The notes under the pieces: generated by a model
What the model saw: the letters and a program-made list of their open reading frames with translations, nothing else
What the model was told of the DNA's origin: nothing
Database searches by the model: none
Assembly (NCBI RefSeq): GCF_000003855.2
Contig: NW_003101680.1
Span: 62,001 to 126,000, forward strand
Source of the DNA: Blastomyces gilchristii SLH14081
Lineage: Eukaryota; Ascomycota; Eurotiomycetes; Onygenales; Ajellomycetaceae
Length of the DNA stretch: 64,000 nucleotides
Direction of reading: 5' to 3'
Shown here: piece by piece, positions 33,032 through 45,699 of the stretch
Layout of the letters: every line of letters starts with the position of its first letter
Numbering within the stretch: position 1 is the first letter of the stretch
Made by a program: the position numbers and the translations under genes

Positions 33032-36000
33032 TTTCATCAGTCTGACTGATATCAAGAAAGCTCTAGAAAAGTTATTTCATGCTACAATAACAGATTCTCA
33101 TACAAAATTCTCTTAATAATATCATGAATATCTAGATATCTTCTGACAAGATAATATTATGAATATATCTTTCTTATGAGATTCAGAAGTGAATCACAGT
33201 ATCAAGTTAGAAAAGAAGAATAATAAGATCTCTGAGTCATCATAAGACTCTCTTTATAATATGTCTCAAGATAAACTTCTTCTTCTTCAGAAGATACTTA
33301 CTAATCTATTAAATAAGAAATTTATATATATTAGTAACTCTTTCACTGCAGCTTCTATTCTCTTTACAAAGAAATCAGATAAAGAACTCTGATTCTGTGT
33401 GAACTATTAAGATGTGAACTGATTGATAAAGAAAGATTATTATTCTCTATCTCTTATCAATAAAACTCTAGCATATATTAGATGAGATTAATAATTTACA
33501 AAGCTAGATATTATTATCATGTTTTATAAGATTTATATCACTGAAGAAGAGGAATGAGTTACAGTATTATGAACATATTATAGTCTTTTTGAATGAGTAG
33601 TCACACTCTTTAAACTGGTTAATACTCTCAGTATATTTCAGAAGTATATCAACTGAGCACTCTGAGATTTTCTTAATAAGTTTGAATCTGTATATATAGA
33701 TAACATTCTCATCTTCACTGATGAATTCAGAAAGAAACATCAGAAATATATACAGAGAGTATTATAATAAGTATAAGAAGCAGAACTATTAATAGATATT
33801 AACAAGTATGATTTTAAAGTCATGAGTATAAAATACCTAGGTTTTATCATAGAAGCTGATAAGAGAATTTGAATGAATTCTGAGAAGATCTTTATTATTC
33901 TTGAATGAGAAGCTTCACATACTGTGAAAGATGTATAAAGCTTCATTAGATTTACTAACTTCTATTAGTCATTTATACAAAACTTCTCAGATATTATAAG
34001 ATCACTTACAGAACTTATTAAAAAGAACTCAGTATTTCAGTAATTAGTAGATGCTGAAGCTGTATTTATACAGATAAAGAGAATATTTATTAATATCTCT
34101 CTATTGATCACATTTAATTCTGATTATAAGACAGTTATCAAAGTTGACTTCTCTGACTACATTCTAGAAGAAGCTATATTGTAATATAATAATAAAGAAA
34201 TCTTATAATTATATAGCTTCATATCTAAGAATCTGAGTGTCACTGAATACAATTATAAGATCTATGATAAGAAACTTCTTACAATTGTATACTGTCTAGA
34301 AGAATGAGATTCTGAACTCTGAAATGTCTTTAAATTAGAGATAATCATAGATTATAAGAATCTCAAGTATTTTACAATTATCTACAAGCTTACTGAATGT
34401 CAGATATGATAATTCAAGCTATTAAGTTATTTTCAATTCACTATACACTATCATCTCAGCAGTCAGAACTTAATAACAGATGCTCACTTATAGTGAGAGT
34501 AAGATATACCTTCTGATATAACAGCTACTTATTGAATGAACTGAGAACACTCACTTCTAGATCTGAAGATATTCATTGATGAAAATAAAACAAGTTATAG
34601 CACTATACATACTTCTCTGATTAGAACACTCTCTCTCTAAACTGTCACTGACACTGATACTGATACTGACACTGATACTGACACTGATATCTCAACTTCT
34701 TCTGAATCTACACTGAATGAATTATAATATATAACAGTTTAAACTGATGAACTTCTTCAAGTACTCACTGAAGCAGTATATTAAGAAGCACTCTGATTTC
34801 TCTCAGAACTATGTGTAAGAACTAACATCTCAGAATACTCAATTAATGATAATAATACTCTGTGATTTTATAAATAACATTGAGTTTCTCACTCTAAATT
34901 CTTACACATCTGAATAATGCAAGAGATGCATGATTCACATATAACTGATTACTCAGGTATGAATAATTATATGATATAATCTCTCAACAGTTCTACTAAT
35001 CTGAGTTATTAAATAGTATCAGACATTTCATTTGAAACTGTAACTATTATTCTTTCATCATCTTGTGAAAGAACTGTAGAAAAGATCTACTGAAATCACT
35101 TAATATCTCTGATAGAATCTGATAAGATGTAGTAATTAACTTCACTATTAATCTCTCTGAGAGCAAGAATTGTAGAAATATTCTGATCATTGTGAACTGA
35201 TTAAGTAAAGATATAATATTAAAATCTTATAATAAGATGAATACTGAATAAGTTACTGAAGTCTTTCTACAGAGTCTGTTCTATCAGATGCATAAATTAT
35301 CAACATCTATAGTCTTAGATCAGAAGTGTCAATTTGTAAGTACTCTCTGAACAAGAATCTGTCAAGTTCTCAAGATTATATACTGTTTATCAACTGTCTA
35401 TCACTCTGAGACTGATATTACATCAGAATAAATAATTCAGACTGTAAAGATCTATCTATATAAGTTCTATAATTATTTATAGAATGATTGATATAATCTT
35501 CTTCTACACACAGAGATCACTATCAATAATCAAGATACTGTTTCAACAGATATAAACCTGTTCTTTCTTATACACATTTATCATATAAAAGTGTTAAATC
35601 TTCTAGAGATAACACAGTTCACACTGAACTCTCACAGTTCAATTCAGAGCACTAATAATATAGTAATAACGCTTTAAGATATCTGTAACTAAGCAGAAGC
35701 CTTCATAATAAGTATTAAATAAGATTAAGAAGATTGAATTAATGTTCACTGAGATTCTACTGAGTAATATAAGATAGAAGATCTGATATGATTAAATCTC
35801 AAGAATATACAGATTATATACTCATCTCATATACTAGATTATTACTATGTTAAGTATAAAGTGATAGAAGTTCTAGATAGTTATAACTACTGTCTTAACA
35901 CATTATCAGAGATTTATAATGTCTTTTATATAAGCTTACTCTGTCACACTATTATCAATCTGTTTTCTTCTCAACTAACTTTCAACTGACAGCTGTCAGA

Positions 36001-36196
36001 GATCATAGAAGAAGATAATGAACTTGAATGAGAGATTGAAGATATTCTTGATAAGAGATTCTATGACTGCAGCTGATAATATCTTGTGAAATGAGTCAGC
36101 TATAATCATCTGATCTGAACTCTGAGCTCTGTATTATCTGAGACAGCAGCTCTGGCCTGATGAGAACTACATACTCACAACTCTATATCACTTCTG
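33032..36196 (+). pseudogene. Gypsy-1c pol remnant (RT, RNase H, integrase)
   Basis: Collinear with Gypsy-1a 150-3275. RT lies at about 33200-33950, RNase H at 34060-34480 (LLITFNSDYKTVIKVDFSDY), integrase at 34880-35760 and the C-terminal KYKVIEVLDSYNY tail at 35860-35960. It is the most decayed of the three copies: extra TAA stops and A/T changes are dense. This is consistent with Gypsy-1c being the oldest, since it hosts the others. Confidence 0.85.
34642..34692 (+). repeat. (ACTGAT/ACTGAC)n coding microsatellite in Gypsy-1c
   Basis: About eight hexanucleotide units (alternating Thr-Asp codons) lie between RNase H and integrase. Gypsy-1a has only three or four at the same place (about 1751-1770), so the tract is length-variable between copies. 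Confidence 0.75.
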
Positions 36197-36211
36197 AAAA
36201 GAGAGGGCTAA

Positions 36212-36515
36212 TGTGACAGGCTGCACTCAATCAATTACATACACTATTTCATTATACTTCACAGATTTCACTGAAAGCTCTGATTCTCAGTCATCAATTC
36301 TCAGTTAAAAAGCTTCAATTCTCAGTCACTGATTCTCAGTTAAAAAGTCATGGAATTTCTATTCTTCCGCCTCAAAGCTTCACTGCATATGCATATAAAT
36401 ATTCACTTTAATTGCTGATTTCTGCATCTTCTCTTTCTTTCCTTTTCTAATGTTGTTCACTTTGGATTATAAGACCTATATATTACACTGATCTATTCGG
36501 CGTAGGCTTCTTACA
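36212..36515 (+). repeat. Gypsy-1c 3' LTR
   Basis: 304 bp from TGTGACAGGCTGC to GGCTTCTTACA, preceded by the purine tract AAAAGAGAGGGCTAA (36197-36211). It contains a local tandem repeat of CAATTCTCAGT. The outer end keeps two CpGs (TTCGGCGTAGG). The sequence after it is Copia-2 gag. Confidence 0.9.
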
Positions 36516-37177
36516 AGAATAATCTATATAATTCAAGTTCTGTAAGTGAGATAACTTGTATGAAGTTGAAAATAATAAAACTTCAACAGAAAATTAAACA
36601 GATAAAAACTAGCAGAGTGAGTGAGACTCTGACTGATACTGATAACACTGTCAGTACAGATCTGATACAGTTTCTATAGAAATAAGAAAGAATATCTACC
36701 CTGATGAAGATTCTGAGAGAACTTCAAGATCAGATTAAGTATATCAGAAAATCAGTTACTCTTACAGACTCTGAGAACTATTCAATATAAAAGAAAGAGA
36801 TCTTACTGACTGTGAAGCAATTCTACACAGTTAATATTATTAATATCAAGTAAATCAGTTCTATGAAGAATATAAGTAATAATATACAATGATTTTGAAA
36901 AGAATTTAACATATAACTGTATAATTATATGTGATTCATAATTGCTTCACAGATAAAATCTCATTTTACAGTATTAAATAAATTCAAGCTATCTGTCTAT
37001 ACTTTATAAAAGATTATAGAGAACAATTTCACTGAAAGACCTGCTGTTAAAAGAATGAGACTATATAGAGAAATTATAACTCTATCTGTTAAGACTAAGA
37101 GCTCTGATCAGATCTTTATTAAATATTTAATTATCATTTAAACTGAATATATATATCTAGAGTTTAAGACTGAGAAC
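36516..37177 (+). pseudogene. Copia-2 gag remnant, N-terminal part
   Basis: A plus frame reads a helical, Lys/Gln-rich N-terminus (MKLKIIKLQQKIKQIKTSR), VSETLTDTDNTVSTDL, a second helix (LMKILRELQDQIKYIRKS) and continues through scattered stops to TEYIYLEFKTEN at 37177. Removing Gypsy-2 and one AGAAC joins this frame to YMFFNCLLTEVS at 56630 without a shift. I assign it to Copia-2 from that join and the CCHC knuckle downstream. Confidence 0.7.
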
Positions 37178-37673
37178 TGTAACATGGCGGAACCGAAACA
37201 GTGACTAGTCAGTGATGTCATATAGAGATAGTTGTTTGAGAAGCTGTATAAGTAAGCTTGACTGTCTTGCTTAAATAGTGAGCTTGTAGACTACAGGGTT
37301 ATTGTGAGAATATCACAGATATGATACTTAGTATACTAAGAAGATTGTATAAGAAACACAGTAACTCTTGTATATATTTCATTAGAAGAAAAACAAATCA
37401 CTGACTTCTTTAATGAGAAGTCAGCATCTAGCTATTCTATATAGACAATGAGCAGATACTCTTCTCTTATTTCATGAGTGAGAATAGCTGAAGTAATACC
37501 TCAGCAGTGTCTTACTACTAAGAAAGAGTAATCTGCTGATCTTGTATAGAAGCAGAGTTCTTATATTCATTAATTAGATCTTTCTATAATATATCTGAAT
37601 AATGTCATAGAGTGATTGAAAATCAGTTCAGATGAGATGAAGTCATCTATATGAAAGTAATAAACTGTGTGAA
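37178..37673 (-). repeat. Gypsy-2 3' LTR, outer part
   Basis: It starts TGTAACATGGCGGAACCG (CpGs kept for about 20 bp), then is AT-rich and matches 56092-56580. It is interrupted by hAT-1 with the duplication TGTGTGAA (37666-37673, 43508-43515). Confidence 0.9.
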
Positions 37674-38109
37674 TAGACTGGCCGGCGGGACCATGAATTT
37701 CACATTTGATCTCATTTGATCTGGTCTCATACATTTCTTGGCGTGAGTCCCACCAGGACCAAGTCTCAAAAAAATCTGAAAATGGACCATTTCTGAGAGA
37801 AATAACATGAAAAATGACCAGATTTAATTCAAGAACAGTGAAATGAGAGTAATTTCTCAGAATAAACTGTGAAAGATGATCATTCTTTCAAAATCAGAAT
37901 GAGACTGAGACTGAAGATCAAAATCAGTCTTATTCAGTTCATTCAGTGATTGCTTATATAATCAGAATTTGATAACAATTATTGATAACACTCATGAAAC
38001 AACTAAATACATTCTTGTGCAAGTTTATTCTTCACTTTCTCATGAAAACTACACTTCTCTGATATACTGTGATTAGAGATATTAAACTGTCTGATAATTT
38101 CATGTTTTA

Positions 38110-39700
38110 CAATCATGAGTTTCTTGATTGTTTCTTCTTGTAATTGTTCTCAGTGATAGTGATAAATATCTTAACTTGAGTTGAACTTTCACTTCATTCT
38201 CATCCCTGTCAATGAAATTGTCAGAATATCACACATCATCAGTGTAATAGTTGAATATATACTCTTAACAATTTTTCATAACTTTAGAATTGATTTGACA
38301 TGTAAATTTGTCAGATCATCTTGAAGATAGCAGTTAAATTCAGTTTTATAAGTATGTAGTTATGACTGATTTTCAGTTATAATCAATGTATGTAAGTTCT
38401 GTTTCAAAGTTAGTATTATAGTTCTATGTAATATAAAGTGTTATCAAAGATTGTTACTTACTAGAGAATTGTATTTCACTGTCTTCATATCTTAAACATC
38501 TGCTTATTTAAATCTCTGATAGTTGACATTGTAGTAGTCTCAGACTAATTTAATATATAAGTCTCATTTCTTCTCTGTTCAATCTTAAGAAGTGTAGATA
38601 TTAACTCAATGAAAGAGATCTAGTAGAGCTGCTACAGTATAGTACTCTGTAAAAGATTGTTCAGTTTTACTGTAGTAATATGCCAGTTTATTTCTTACAG
38701 TAATAATAGCCTGCACTATAGCATCATCTCAGACTGAATTTCTTTTTAAGTGATTCAACTACTTCTTAAGATAAGTAAATAAACTGTTATACACTCATCA
38801 GACTAACTGCAGCATTGATGTACAAGTAATTAAGACTGTCTTTATTGTCTTATAAAACTGAAATAGTAAATCAATTATATATTTCAACTGAGTTCACTTC
38901 ATATTAGAAAGTTTCAATATCTGAATCTTTTTCTGATCAGAGTGTTACACTCAATGATCAATTATCTGATGCAATCAAAGAGTCTGAACAGTCATCTTAT
39001 ATATTGAACTTCATTATATTCTAACATTCTGTATCATATTCAGTGATGTGATTGATTTGTTTATTTATTGAATATCATAGAATTGTTATTATTGTTTAGA
39101 GAAGGTATAAATCACATTAGCAATGTTTTAAATCTGTGATATTTAAATTATTAGTCAATTTATTCAAAATTAACAGTAGTATTATCAAAAAGCATTATTA
39201 AAAAGCAATATTAAAAAGTGTTGTCAAAAAACATTATCTTTTGTAAAGTAAATGTAAAAGTTACTTGAGTAATCACTTTCATCTCATTCTCATCTCAAGA
39301 ATCAGTCATCTCATTATTCTTCATCTTAATGTTAAGATTCTTTATCAGTGTTTGCATCACAAGTTAAATCATATAAGCAATGCAGAGAATATGACCTTGT
39401 TTATTATTTCAGAAATGCAAAGTCAATTTTTGCTTCAAGCTCTTCATCATAGTGTAGTTATTCACAGTATTATCAGTTGTAATTGTAAGAAGACTGAGAC
39501 TAATATCTCAATAGTCATTTTTAATCACAGTTATTAATATCTCTGTTATATAATTCTCAGTATGACTACTGATCAAAGATTCAAATTCAATTAATGTCTC
39601 TTAATAAGTTCAGTTCTCATCAATGTAATAACATATAACTCTTATAAATGAAAGATTGTTTGTACTAGTTCATGCATTCACTGTGAGAGACACTCTTCAA
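38110..39700 (-). pseudogene. hAT-1 transposase remnant
   Basis: Reverse-complement partner of hAT-2 52470-54090, with the same motifs in order: the N-terminal catalytic region (NA-TSTNNLIFI), TDNA-NNYTIM, CIAHMIQL-like, then YYSKTEQSFTEYYTVAALLD and the C-terminal dimerisation (hATC) segment near 38250-38110. Open plus-strand frames here (39265-39537) are shadows. It is dead by numerous stops. Confidence 0.8.
39177..39240 (-). repeat. Tandem cluster of the hAT internal motif (hAT-1)
   Basis: Four units of about 13-14 bp of the type RCATTATTAAAAA / GTGTTGTCAAAAA lie side by side. The same motif occurs singly at seven other places in the element. In the transposase sense it reads TTTTTGATAACACT. 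It falls in a gap between coding segments. Confidence 0.7.
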
Positions 39701-40741
39701 TAATTCTTCAACTCTGATTCTAGATATTATATATTGACTTTGTAGTGTGTCTTAAGATTGAACTGAAGACAGAATCAATGTGGAATATGAAGATTTGAAT
39801 TAAGCATTTAAAGAAGTGTTTGAAATTCAGAATTTTCAATTGATTAAAGAGAAAGATTCAGAGATATACATATGTGAAGTAATTATTCACAGAAGTTATC
39901 AGATAAGAGTTGTGAAATCAGAGTACTGATACATAGTCATTTTCACATGATTTCCTTCAAATTAGAAAGTTAGTGTTATCAAAAATCATTATCTGACAGA
40001 GTAACTTATCAGCTCAGTAGTAATTTTCTGATTATTTTTCTTTTATTGTCTGCATTCTGATGACTTCAGATGTCAGAAAATTTCTCCAGAGTCATGATCA
40101 GTTCATGATGAATATTTCTGAATAAAGTTGTAGTAATTATAACAGAGAGATAACTCTTCAGTAATCTATAATACAATCTGTTGATAATTATTTCATAGTT
40201 CATCTCAGTGTTTGTGTTGAGTTTTTCATAAATTTCATGACCTGAAATCAGATGTGAAGAATGAAGTGATCATTCATTATAATTGAAAGAGAGCATTCTG
40301 TATTGAATTATAAACAATATAGACTTTATGATTCACAGTGATTTCTTGAAAAGTTTATAGATCTTCAATAGAAGTAAAAGAAGTGAAAGAAGTGAATTCA
40401 GAAGATATAATAATAATTTAAGAAAGATGATAATTTATTTTCAATAACTGATCACTGATGTGTGTAAGAAGAATTAATATAAGAGAAAATAATCTTATTT
40501 CTTAGCTTAGTTATAATTTTAGTACTAACTCAGATTGAATATCATTAATGTATAAAAGTAAATAAACAATCTTGATTAATCTCTGTCATATTTCTTGAAA
40601 TATATTAATATTGTGAAAGAGAGTATTATCAAATTATATTATCAGATAATATCATTAAAAATATATTAATATTGTGAATATCATTGTTGAAAAAATGTTG
40701 ATACTTATATATTATAGTGATTTGTGAATCATGATAGTTAA

Positions 40742-40763
40742 ATATATATATATATATATATAT
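40742..40763. repeat. (TA)n microsatellite in hAT-1
   Basis: About ten TA dinucleotides. The hAT-2 partner (about 51390-51405) is shorter. Confidence 0.85.
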
Positions 40764-40899
40764 TATTCCTGACTTGATTACAACTTGTACAATAGTTTTT
40801 AAAAACTCAAAATTAATTTCAATTATTAATAATTATGAACTTATAACTAACTAATATAAAAAGAAAAAAACTTTTTCTACTTATCATCTTTCTGCTCTT

Positions 40900-41212
40900 T
40901 CTCATTCTTCTTATCATTCTTTATAATTCACTTCTTATTCTTCTTCTTCTTCTTCTTCTTCTCATCTGAGATGATAATCATCTTAAAATCTCTCTTCACT
41001 ATCTTCTCAGAAGAGGATTCTCACTGCTTTCTCTCAGTCAGGTCAATCTGCATCTCAAAATCCTGCATTTTCTGATTTGCTGTCTCAGATTCCATCTCAG
41101 TAGTAAGCAGATTAACATGCTCAGAGAGCAGAGCTGTCTTCTCAATATTCTGAATCATGAAGTGCATTCAAGACCTGAATAAGGCTCTAATTTCCTTCTT
41201 CTCTATCAGCTC
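40900..41212 (-). pseudogene. hAT-1 upstream charged ORF remnant
   Basis: Minus-strand partner of the hAT-2 frame at 50940-51224: a helix-rich stretch (IQNIEKTALxSEYVNLL, TEMEPETANQKMQDFEMQI), then a basic Lys tail. The two copies agree in frame despite independent mutations. It lies upstream of the transposase on the same strand and may be its N-terminal exon or a separate protein. Not recognised. Confidence 0.45.
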
Positions 41213-41756
41213 CTGCTAATCAATTAGAGAACAGAAGTATTATTAAAAATTATTATCTCTTAATAAATAAAAAACTTATCAGTTTTAACTTCTTTATCTC
41301 TCATTTTAATACTCTCTCAATCTTCTTCTGCTATTACTTATTTATAGTAACACTCTTCTTCTCTCTCTCTCTCTTTATCTTAATCTTAAATCATTCTCAG
41401 AACTTCTTCTGATCTCATCACTACTGCATGAGACTCTTCACTGTCTTCTTCTTCAATCTTTCACAGATGATGTCATTCACATTATTTCTATACTTAGTTC
41501 AGTCTAAATCTATCAGAAGTGTTACTTAAAATTGTTATCATTCTACTCTCTTACAGAGTCTCTTCAAGATATCATAACATGTCTTACAATCTGTCTTCTC
41601 TTACTTGAATATCTTCTTCTTCTCTCTCTTCAATCTATGACAGTACTCACACACCTTGATGATTCACAGAACTGCAGAATATTTGAAGAGAAATGACATG
41701 ATTGATTTTAATGAGTATTGAAGAGAGATGAACGCAGAAGAGACAGTCAGAAATAA

Positions 41757-41852
41757 TATGATAATAATGATAATAATGATGATAATGATGATAATGATGA
41801 TGATGATAGTGATGATAATGATGATGATAATGATGATGATGATGATAATAAT
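41757..41852. repeat. (ATGATR)n microsatellite in hAT-1
   Basis: About 95 bp of ATGATAATG-type units. The hAT-2 partner is at 50279-50396 and differs in composition. A His/Tyr-rich frame through it is an artefact. Confidence 0.9.
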
Positions 41853-42338
41853 GAAAGAGAGAGTGCATTGAAATATATTACTGACTTATCAAATATAAAG
41901 AGACTTAAAGAAAATATTAACAGCTTTCAGCAATGTACAGAAACAGCTACAGTGTTGCATAGCAATATCATCTTCATTCAATATATACACTGTTGATATT
42001 CTTTGTATACAGTTATCATATAATCTGTATCAGAGATACATACAGAAAACAGATCTTTATTACTAGAACAAATGATTGCAGCAATTCTCTATTTTTATAT
42101 TATAAAGATAAGTTATTCTCATTTCTTTCTTCTCTCTTTTCTCTTCTTCAATCAATCACTAATTTCAAGCTGATATGAAAACTATTAAAACACTCTCAGA
42201 AACTCTCAAATTGAAGAGTATAGACTAATCAAATTTCAAATGCAGAAGAAATCAAATTATCTTCTACAGATTCAATTACTCACTCTCTCTTAAATAAAAC
42301 AGCAGTTGTGTTTCCTCTTCTTCTCAATCAAACAAAAC

Positions 42339-42823
42339 ATGGCCTGTGAAAAGTGAGTATCATGCCAGACCATAATGATTAACACAGCCTCAGCACACAG
42401 GGCTGTATATATGCAGTGTGTACTGAACTGAAAGACTGCATGAGTTGCAAATCAGCAGCAGTATTTCAGAGAGAGTCATGCAGTATGAGAAAGTCATAAC
42501 TCTTGATCACATGTGCAGAGAATGAATCACTGCAGTAAGTACATATGCATTGAAGTAACACTTTTTAATAATACTCAGTCTCTGATATAATGAAAATAGA
42601 GTCTCTTCATGAGATTGATTTTTATCAGAAGTCAGAGAATCTTATATTTTTCAAGATCATCTTCACATATCTTATTTATGAAATTGATGAAGAGAATCAT
42701 CAATTTCAGTGTTCTGCTCTTAATGTCATTCAAGTGATAGCAGAGTTCACTCTGACCACACTTTTTAAGTGTATATTTTCTAATTATTCACATTTATATA
42801 GATATATACTGATTATTTGTTAA
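42339..42823 (+). pseudogene. hAT-1 divergent gene, opposite to transposase (unknown)
   Basis: ATG at 42339 (MACEK) is followed by GTGAGT, a plausible 5' splice site. Downstream frames in both hAT copies share TERLHELQ, SSISERVMQYEKVITL and, after an intron-like GTAAGT...ACTCAG, MKIESLHEIDFYQKSENLIF and VIQVIAEFTLTTLFKCIFSN. The strand is opposite to the transposase. Conservation between copies is shared ancestry, so coding is supported mainly by the open frame and splice-like signals. No family is recognised. Confidence 0.45.
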
Positions 42824-42952
42824 ATGATGTTAAGACAATAGCTCATTGCAGCTGTGTTACTCTCACTGTGAGAGATACACAGTTGATGATGAATATTATA
42901 AAGACTCTGAAAAGTAAGTATTTTGAAGATACTGCAGCTCTGTGATCTTGAT

Positions 42953-43140
42953 TTTTTTGTATTTTTATTTTTTGTTTTTTTCTTTTTCTTTTCTTTTTTT
43001 TTTTTTTCTTTCTCTTTCTTTCTCTTTTTTTCTTTCTCTTCTTTTTTTCTTTCTCTTTTTTTTTTTTTTGTTGTGATTTTTTCTTGTTGTTTTATTTTTT
43101 ATTTTTTTATTATTTTTTATGTTTTATATTTTTTTTTTAA
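42953..43140. repeat. Poly-pyrimidine low-complexity tract in hAT-1
   Basis: Nearly 190 bp of T with scattered C, then T/A. hAT-2 carries a shorter complementary A/G tract at 49051-49172. Frames of Phe here are meaningless. Confidence 0.9.
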
Positions 43141-43515
43141 TTAAAATGATATTAATTATGATCTGTGTTCAGAAAAGTAATGATATTTGATAACACTCTC
43201 TATTGAATTTTCAACAAATGAGCACTATGTTATGATATTATGTAAGTGAGAAATGATTTTATAGTCTCATTTAATGTCATTTTTAATAATGAGATCAGAA
43301 TGAAAATGTGACTAAGAATTCAAACATATTCTTTACCTGAGACTAGATTTTTATTTGAAAAGTGAATCTGAGACCTTTAATATTTGAAATAATGTGATTT
43401 GAAATCAATGTAATGAACATAAACCATGATCAGAAGTAATGCTTTTAGGCAACATGACAACTGTAAAGTTTGATCCTGGTCTCAGACACAGTCACACGGT
43501 CAGTCTATGTGTGAA

Positions 43516-43552
43516 ATTATAACAGAGTCTTGATATAACTGAGAGTGTGACA
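43516..43552 (-). repeat. Gypsy-2 3' LTR, inner end
   Basis: Continuation of the LTR after hAT-1, ending GAGAGTGTGACA. It aligns with 56588-56624, where the same bases still have CG/GG (GACGGGGCCGGGAGCGTGACA). Confidence 0.88.
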
Positions 43553-43599
43553 ATACTCTTCTCTTTAAGAGCATAGTTCTGATATTCTCAAGATTACTA

Positions 43600-45560
43600 A
43601 ATTAGAAGTTATCTTTGTTGTATAATAACAGTTATTAACTGATTTGATAGTGCATGCATATATAATATAAAGAAATAGATGAGTTTTCTACTGACTGTAT
43701 AAATCTTTCTTTCTCATCTCTGTTCAAATTAACTGTGTAATAAGTAAGTTTCTTATATATTAATTTAAAATGTGAAAAATGTAGTTAATAAGTAACTTAC
43801 AGATCACTCATTATATTCTGTTCTGTGTATAAAATTCTCTGCAAAAGTGATATGTTTTAGAGACAAGCTAACAGTAATAATAGAATTTTTTTGAAAAGAT
43901 TCTTCTCTTCTGTGACACATTTTTTCCCCCTCTTCTCTTCTTCAATAGTGAGTGTATGAAAGTATCAATCTTGAAAGATAATAAAGAGCTTATGCTGATA
44001 TTTTCTAGTGATCTAATGTCTTCATAATGCAGCTGCAGCCTTTGTAACTGTCAAGAAAGCCAGATTGAAGATGAAGATAACAGCATTAATGAGCTGTGAG
44101 AGTACTGCTCTCGTTGTCACATCTTCTTCTTCTTCTTCTCCTGCTTCTCTTACAGCTGTGATGATAGTTACTGTGACTTACAGTGAGATGTTGTCTCTTC
44201 TGCTGATTAGTTTGTCTGCATTCAGTTCTTTTTCTGCCCTCTCTGCTGCTGTTGCAATGCTGTTCTCTTTCTCAGTCAACACAGTGATGTATGATCCTGT
44301 GTGATTATTTGAAGAGAATCTTAGAGAGAGCTTGATTTCAGAAATAGCAGCTCTGAGAAGCTCAATCTGTAGTTTCTCTTCTGTGACATATCTGAGCTCT
44401 ACTTGAAATGCTGCTGAGTGGAGTTTACAGAGTTCTGCAGTTTCTTTATCTTCTCTCTGTGAGAAGGCTTCAGTGCAGTCTCTGATCAGCACTGTCACTT
44501 ATCTATACTGTGCTAAGCAGCTGAAGAAAGAAGAAATCTTATGTACTTATCTCTTCTCTTACTTTCATTATTTTCATTGTATCTGTAATAATGACTTCTA
44601 TCTCTCTGTAAGTATTATCTATTCTATAAGAAGACATTATATCAGTTCTGACAAGAAGTTCAGATACTCAAGCAGTACAGAGCAAGAATGTCAGAGCTTC
44701 AAGTATTGACAGATTTTATCAAGACTGAGAAGATTTCTCTTGCTTATCTGTAAAAGAAGATGAAAGTGTAAGTCTCTGAGATGAAAAAACATCTCAGAAT
44801 AGCTGATTCTAAGAAGAGATCAGTCAGTACTGCTGTTAAAAGCACTGTAGAGATAAATCACTGATTAAAGAGAATCTCACTTCAATTGAAGTAGATGACT
44901 GACATACTTTATAAATTAATAAGTTAATAACTTCATATATCTCTTATACTCTTCTGTGACATTACAGTACTAACTTCTCAGCAGATAAAGCTACTGATAC
45001 TGAAGACTTCAACAGTGAAGAATAAGTTTAATGAAGATATAATTATTAATGAGTAGGCTCTGATTTCTCTTTTTACTTTTTCAGTGAGCTGCAGCCTTAT
45101 TAGAATAGCAGCAGTCTGTAGATTGATAATATTAATCTTTATTAATTTCAAATATTTCTTTCTTTCTTATTAACTGCTTCAGGAATTTTACACTTATGTA
45201 GACTCATTAAACTTCTAAAAACCCTTTGAGAGAAAATAGAAGAAGAGTGTTACAGAGTTCATAAGACACTGACTCATCACTGCAAGATTATCTTTAAAAA
45301 ATCCTTTGAGAAAAATAAAAAGTCTTAAGCAGTATTTCTTACTTAATGTCTCTGATGTGTAATAGAGTGATCTCTACTAGCTATCTCATAGCTTATAATC
45401 TCTTTCTCAGTATTTTTCAAATGCTTAAGCAGTTCTCACAAATTCTCTAATAATTAATAATCTTCTTATTTAATAAGATATTAAAGCTTGCTATAATATA
45501 TTCATTTATTCAATATTTTCTTCATAAGATATTCAGTATCACTCTTAATCTTAATATAAT
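43600..45560 (-). pseudogene. Gypsy-2 extra 3' region with a coiled-coil ORF
   Basis: About 1.9 kb lie between the end of integrase and the purine tract. The minus-strand frame 44498-44178 is open for 106 codons: TVLIRDCTEAFSQREDKETA, LQIELLRAAISEIKLSLRFS, SIATAAERAEKELNADKLIS, rich in Glu/Lys/Leu/Ala and helix-like. It has the same strand as pol. The opposite Ser-rich frame (44065-44304) is likely a shadow. It sits in the env position but shows no signal peptide or membrane segment. Not recognised. Confidence 0.5.
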
Positions 45561-45699
45561 TCAGCTAAGACAGCTCTGCTCTGAGATATTGCTTATAGAG
45601 CTTTAAATAGAAAATGTAAAAAATAGAATGAATTGATTTTAATTCTGAGACTAATTTCAACTTATATATCTGCTTATTTATCACTCTTATTACTGAGAA

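Larger units (their letters stand above)
37674..43507 (-). mobile_element. hAT-1: hAT-family DNA transposon, 5.83 kb
   Basis: Terminal inverted sequences TAGACTGGCCGG and (right end, reverse complement) TAGACTGACCGTG, with the 8-bp target duplication TGTGTGAA expected of hAT. It is inserted in the 3' LTR of Gypsy-2, and the LTR resumes at 43516. It is collinear with hAT-2 in reverse over its full length. Transposase is on the minus strand at about 39700-38110. The terminal 80-100 bp keep CG/CC/GG; the interior is depleted. Confidence 0.93.

Noticed and set aside
41647..41868. His/Tyr-rich ORF
   Set aside because: It is a translation of the ATGATR microsatellite.
42923..43144. Phe-rich, membrane-like ORF
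   Set aside because: It is a translation of a poly-T/C tract; hAT-2 has the complementary tract at a different length.
44065..44304. Ser/Ala-rich plus-strand ORF
   Set aside because: It overlaps the longer coiled-coil frame on the pol strand of Gypsy-2 and has the composition of its complement.
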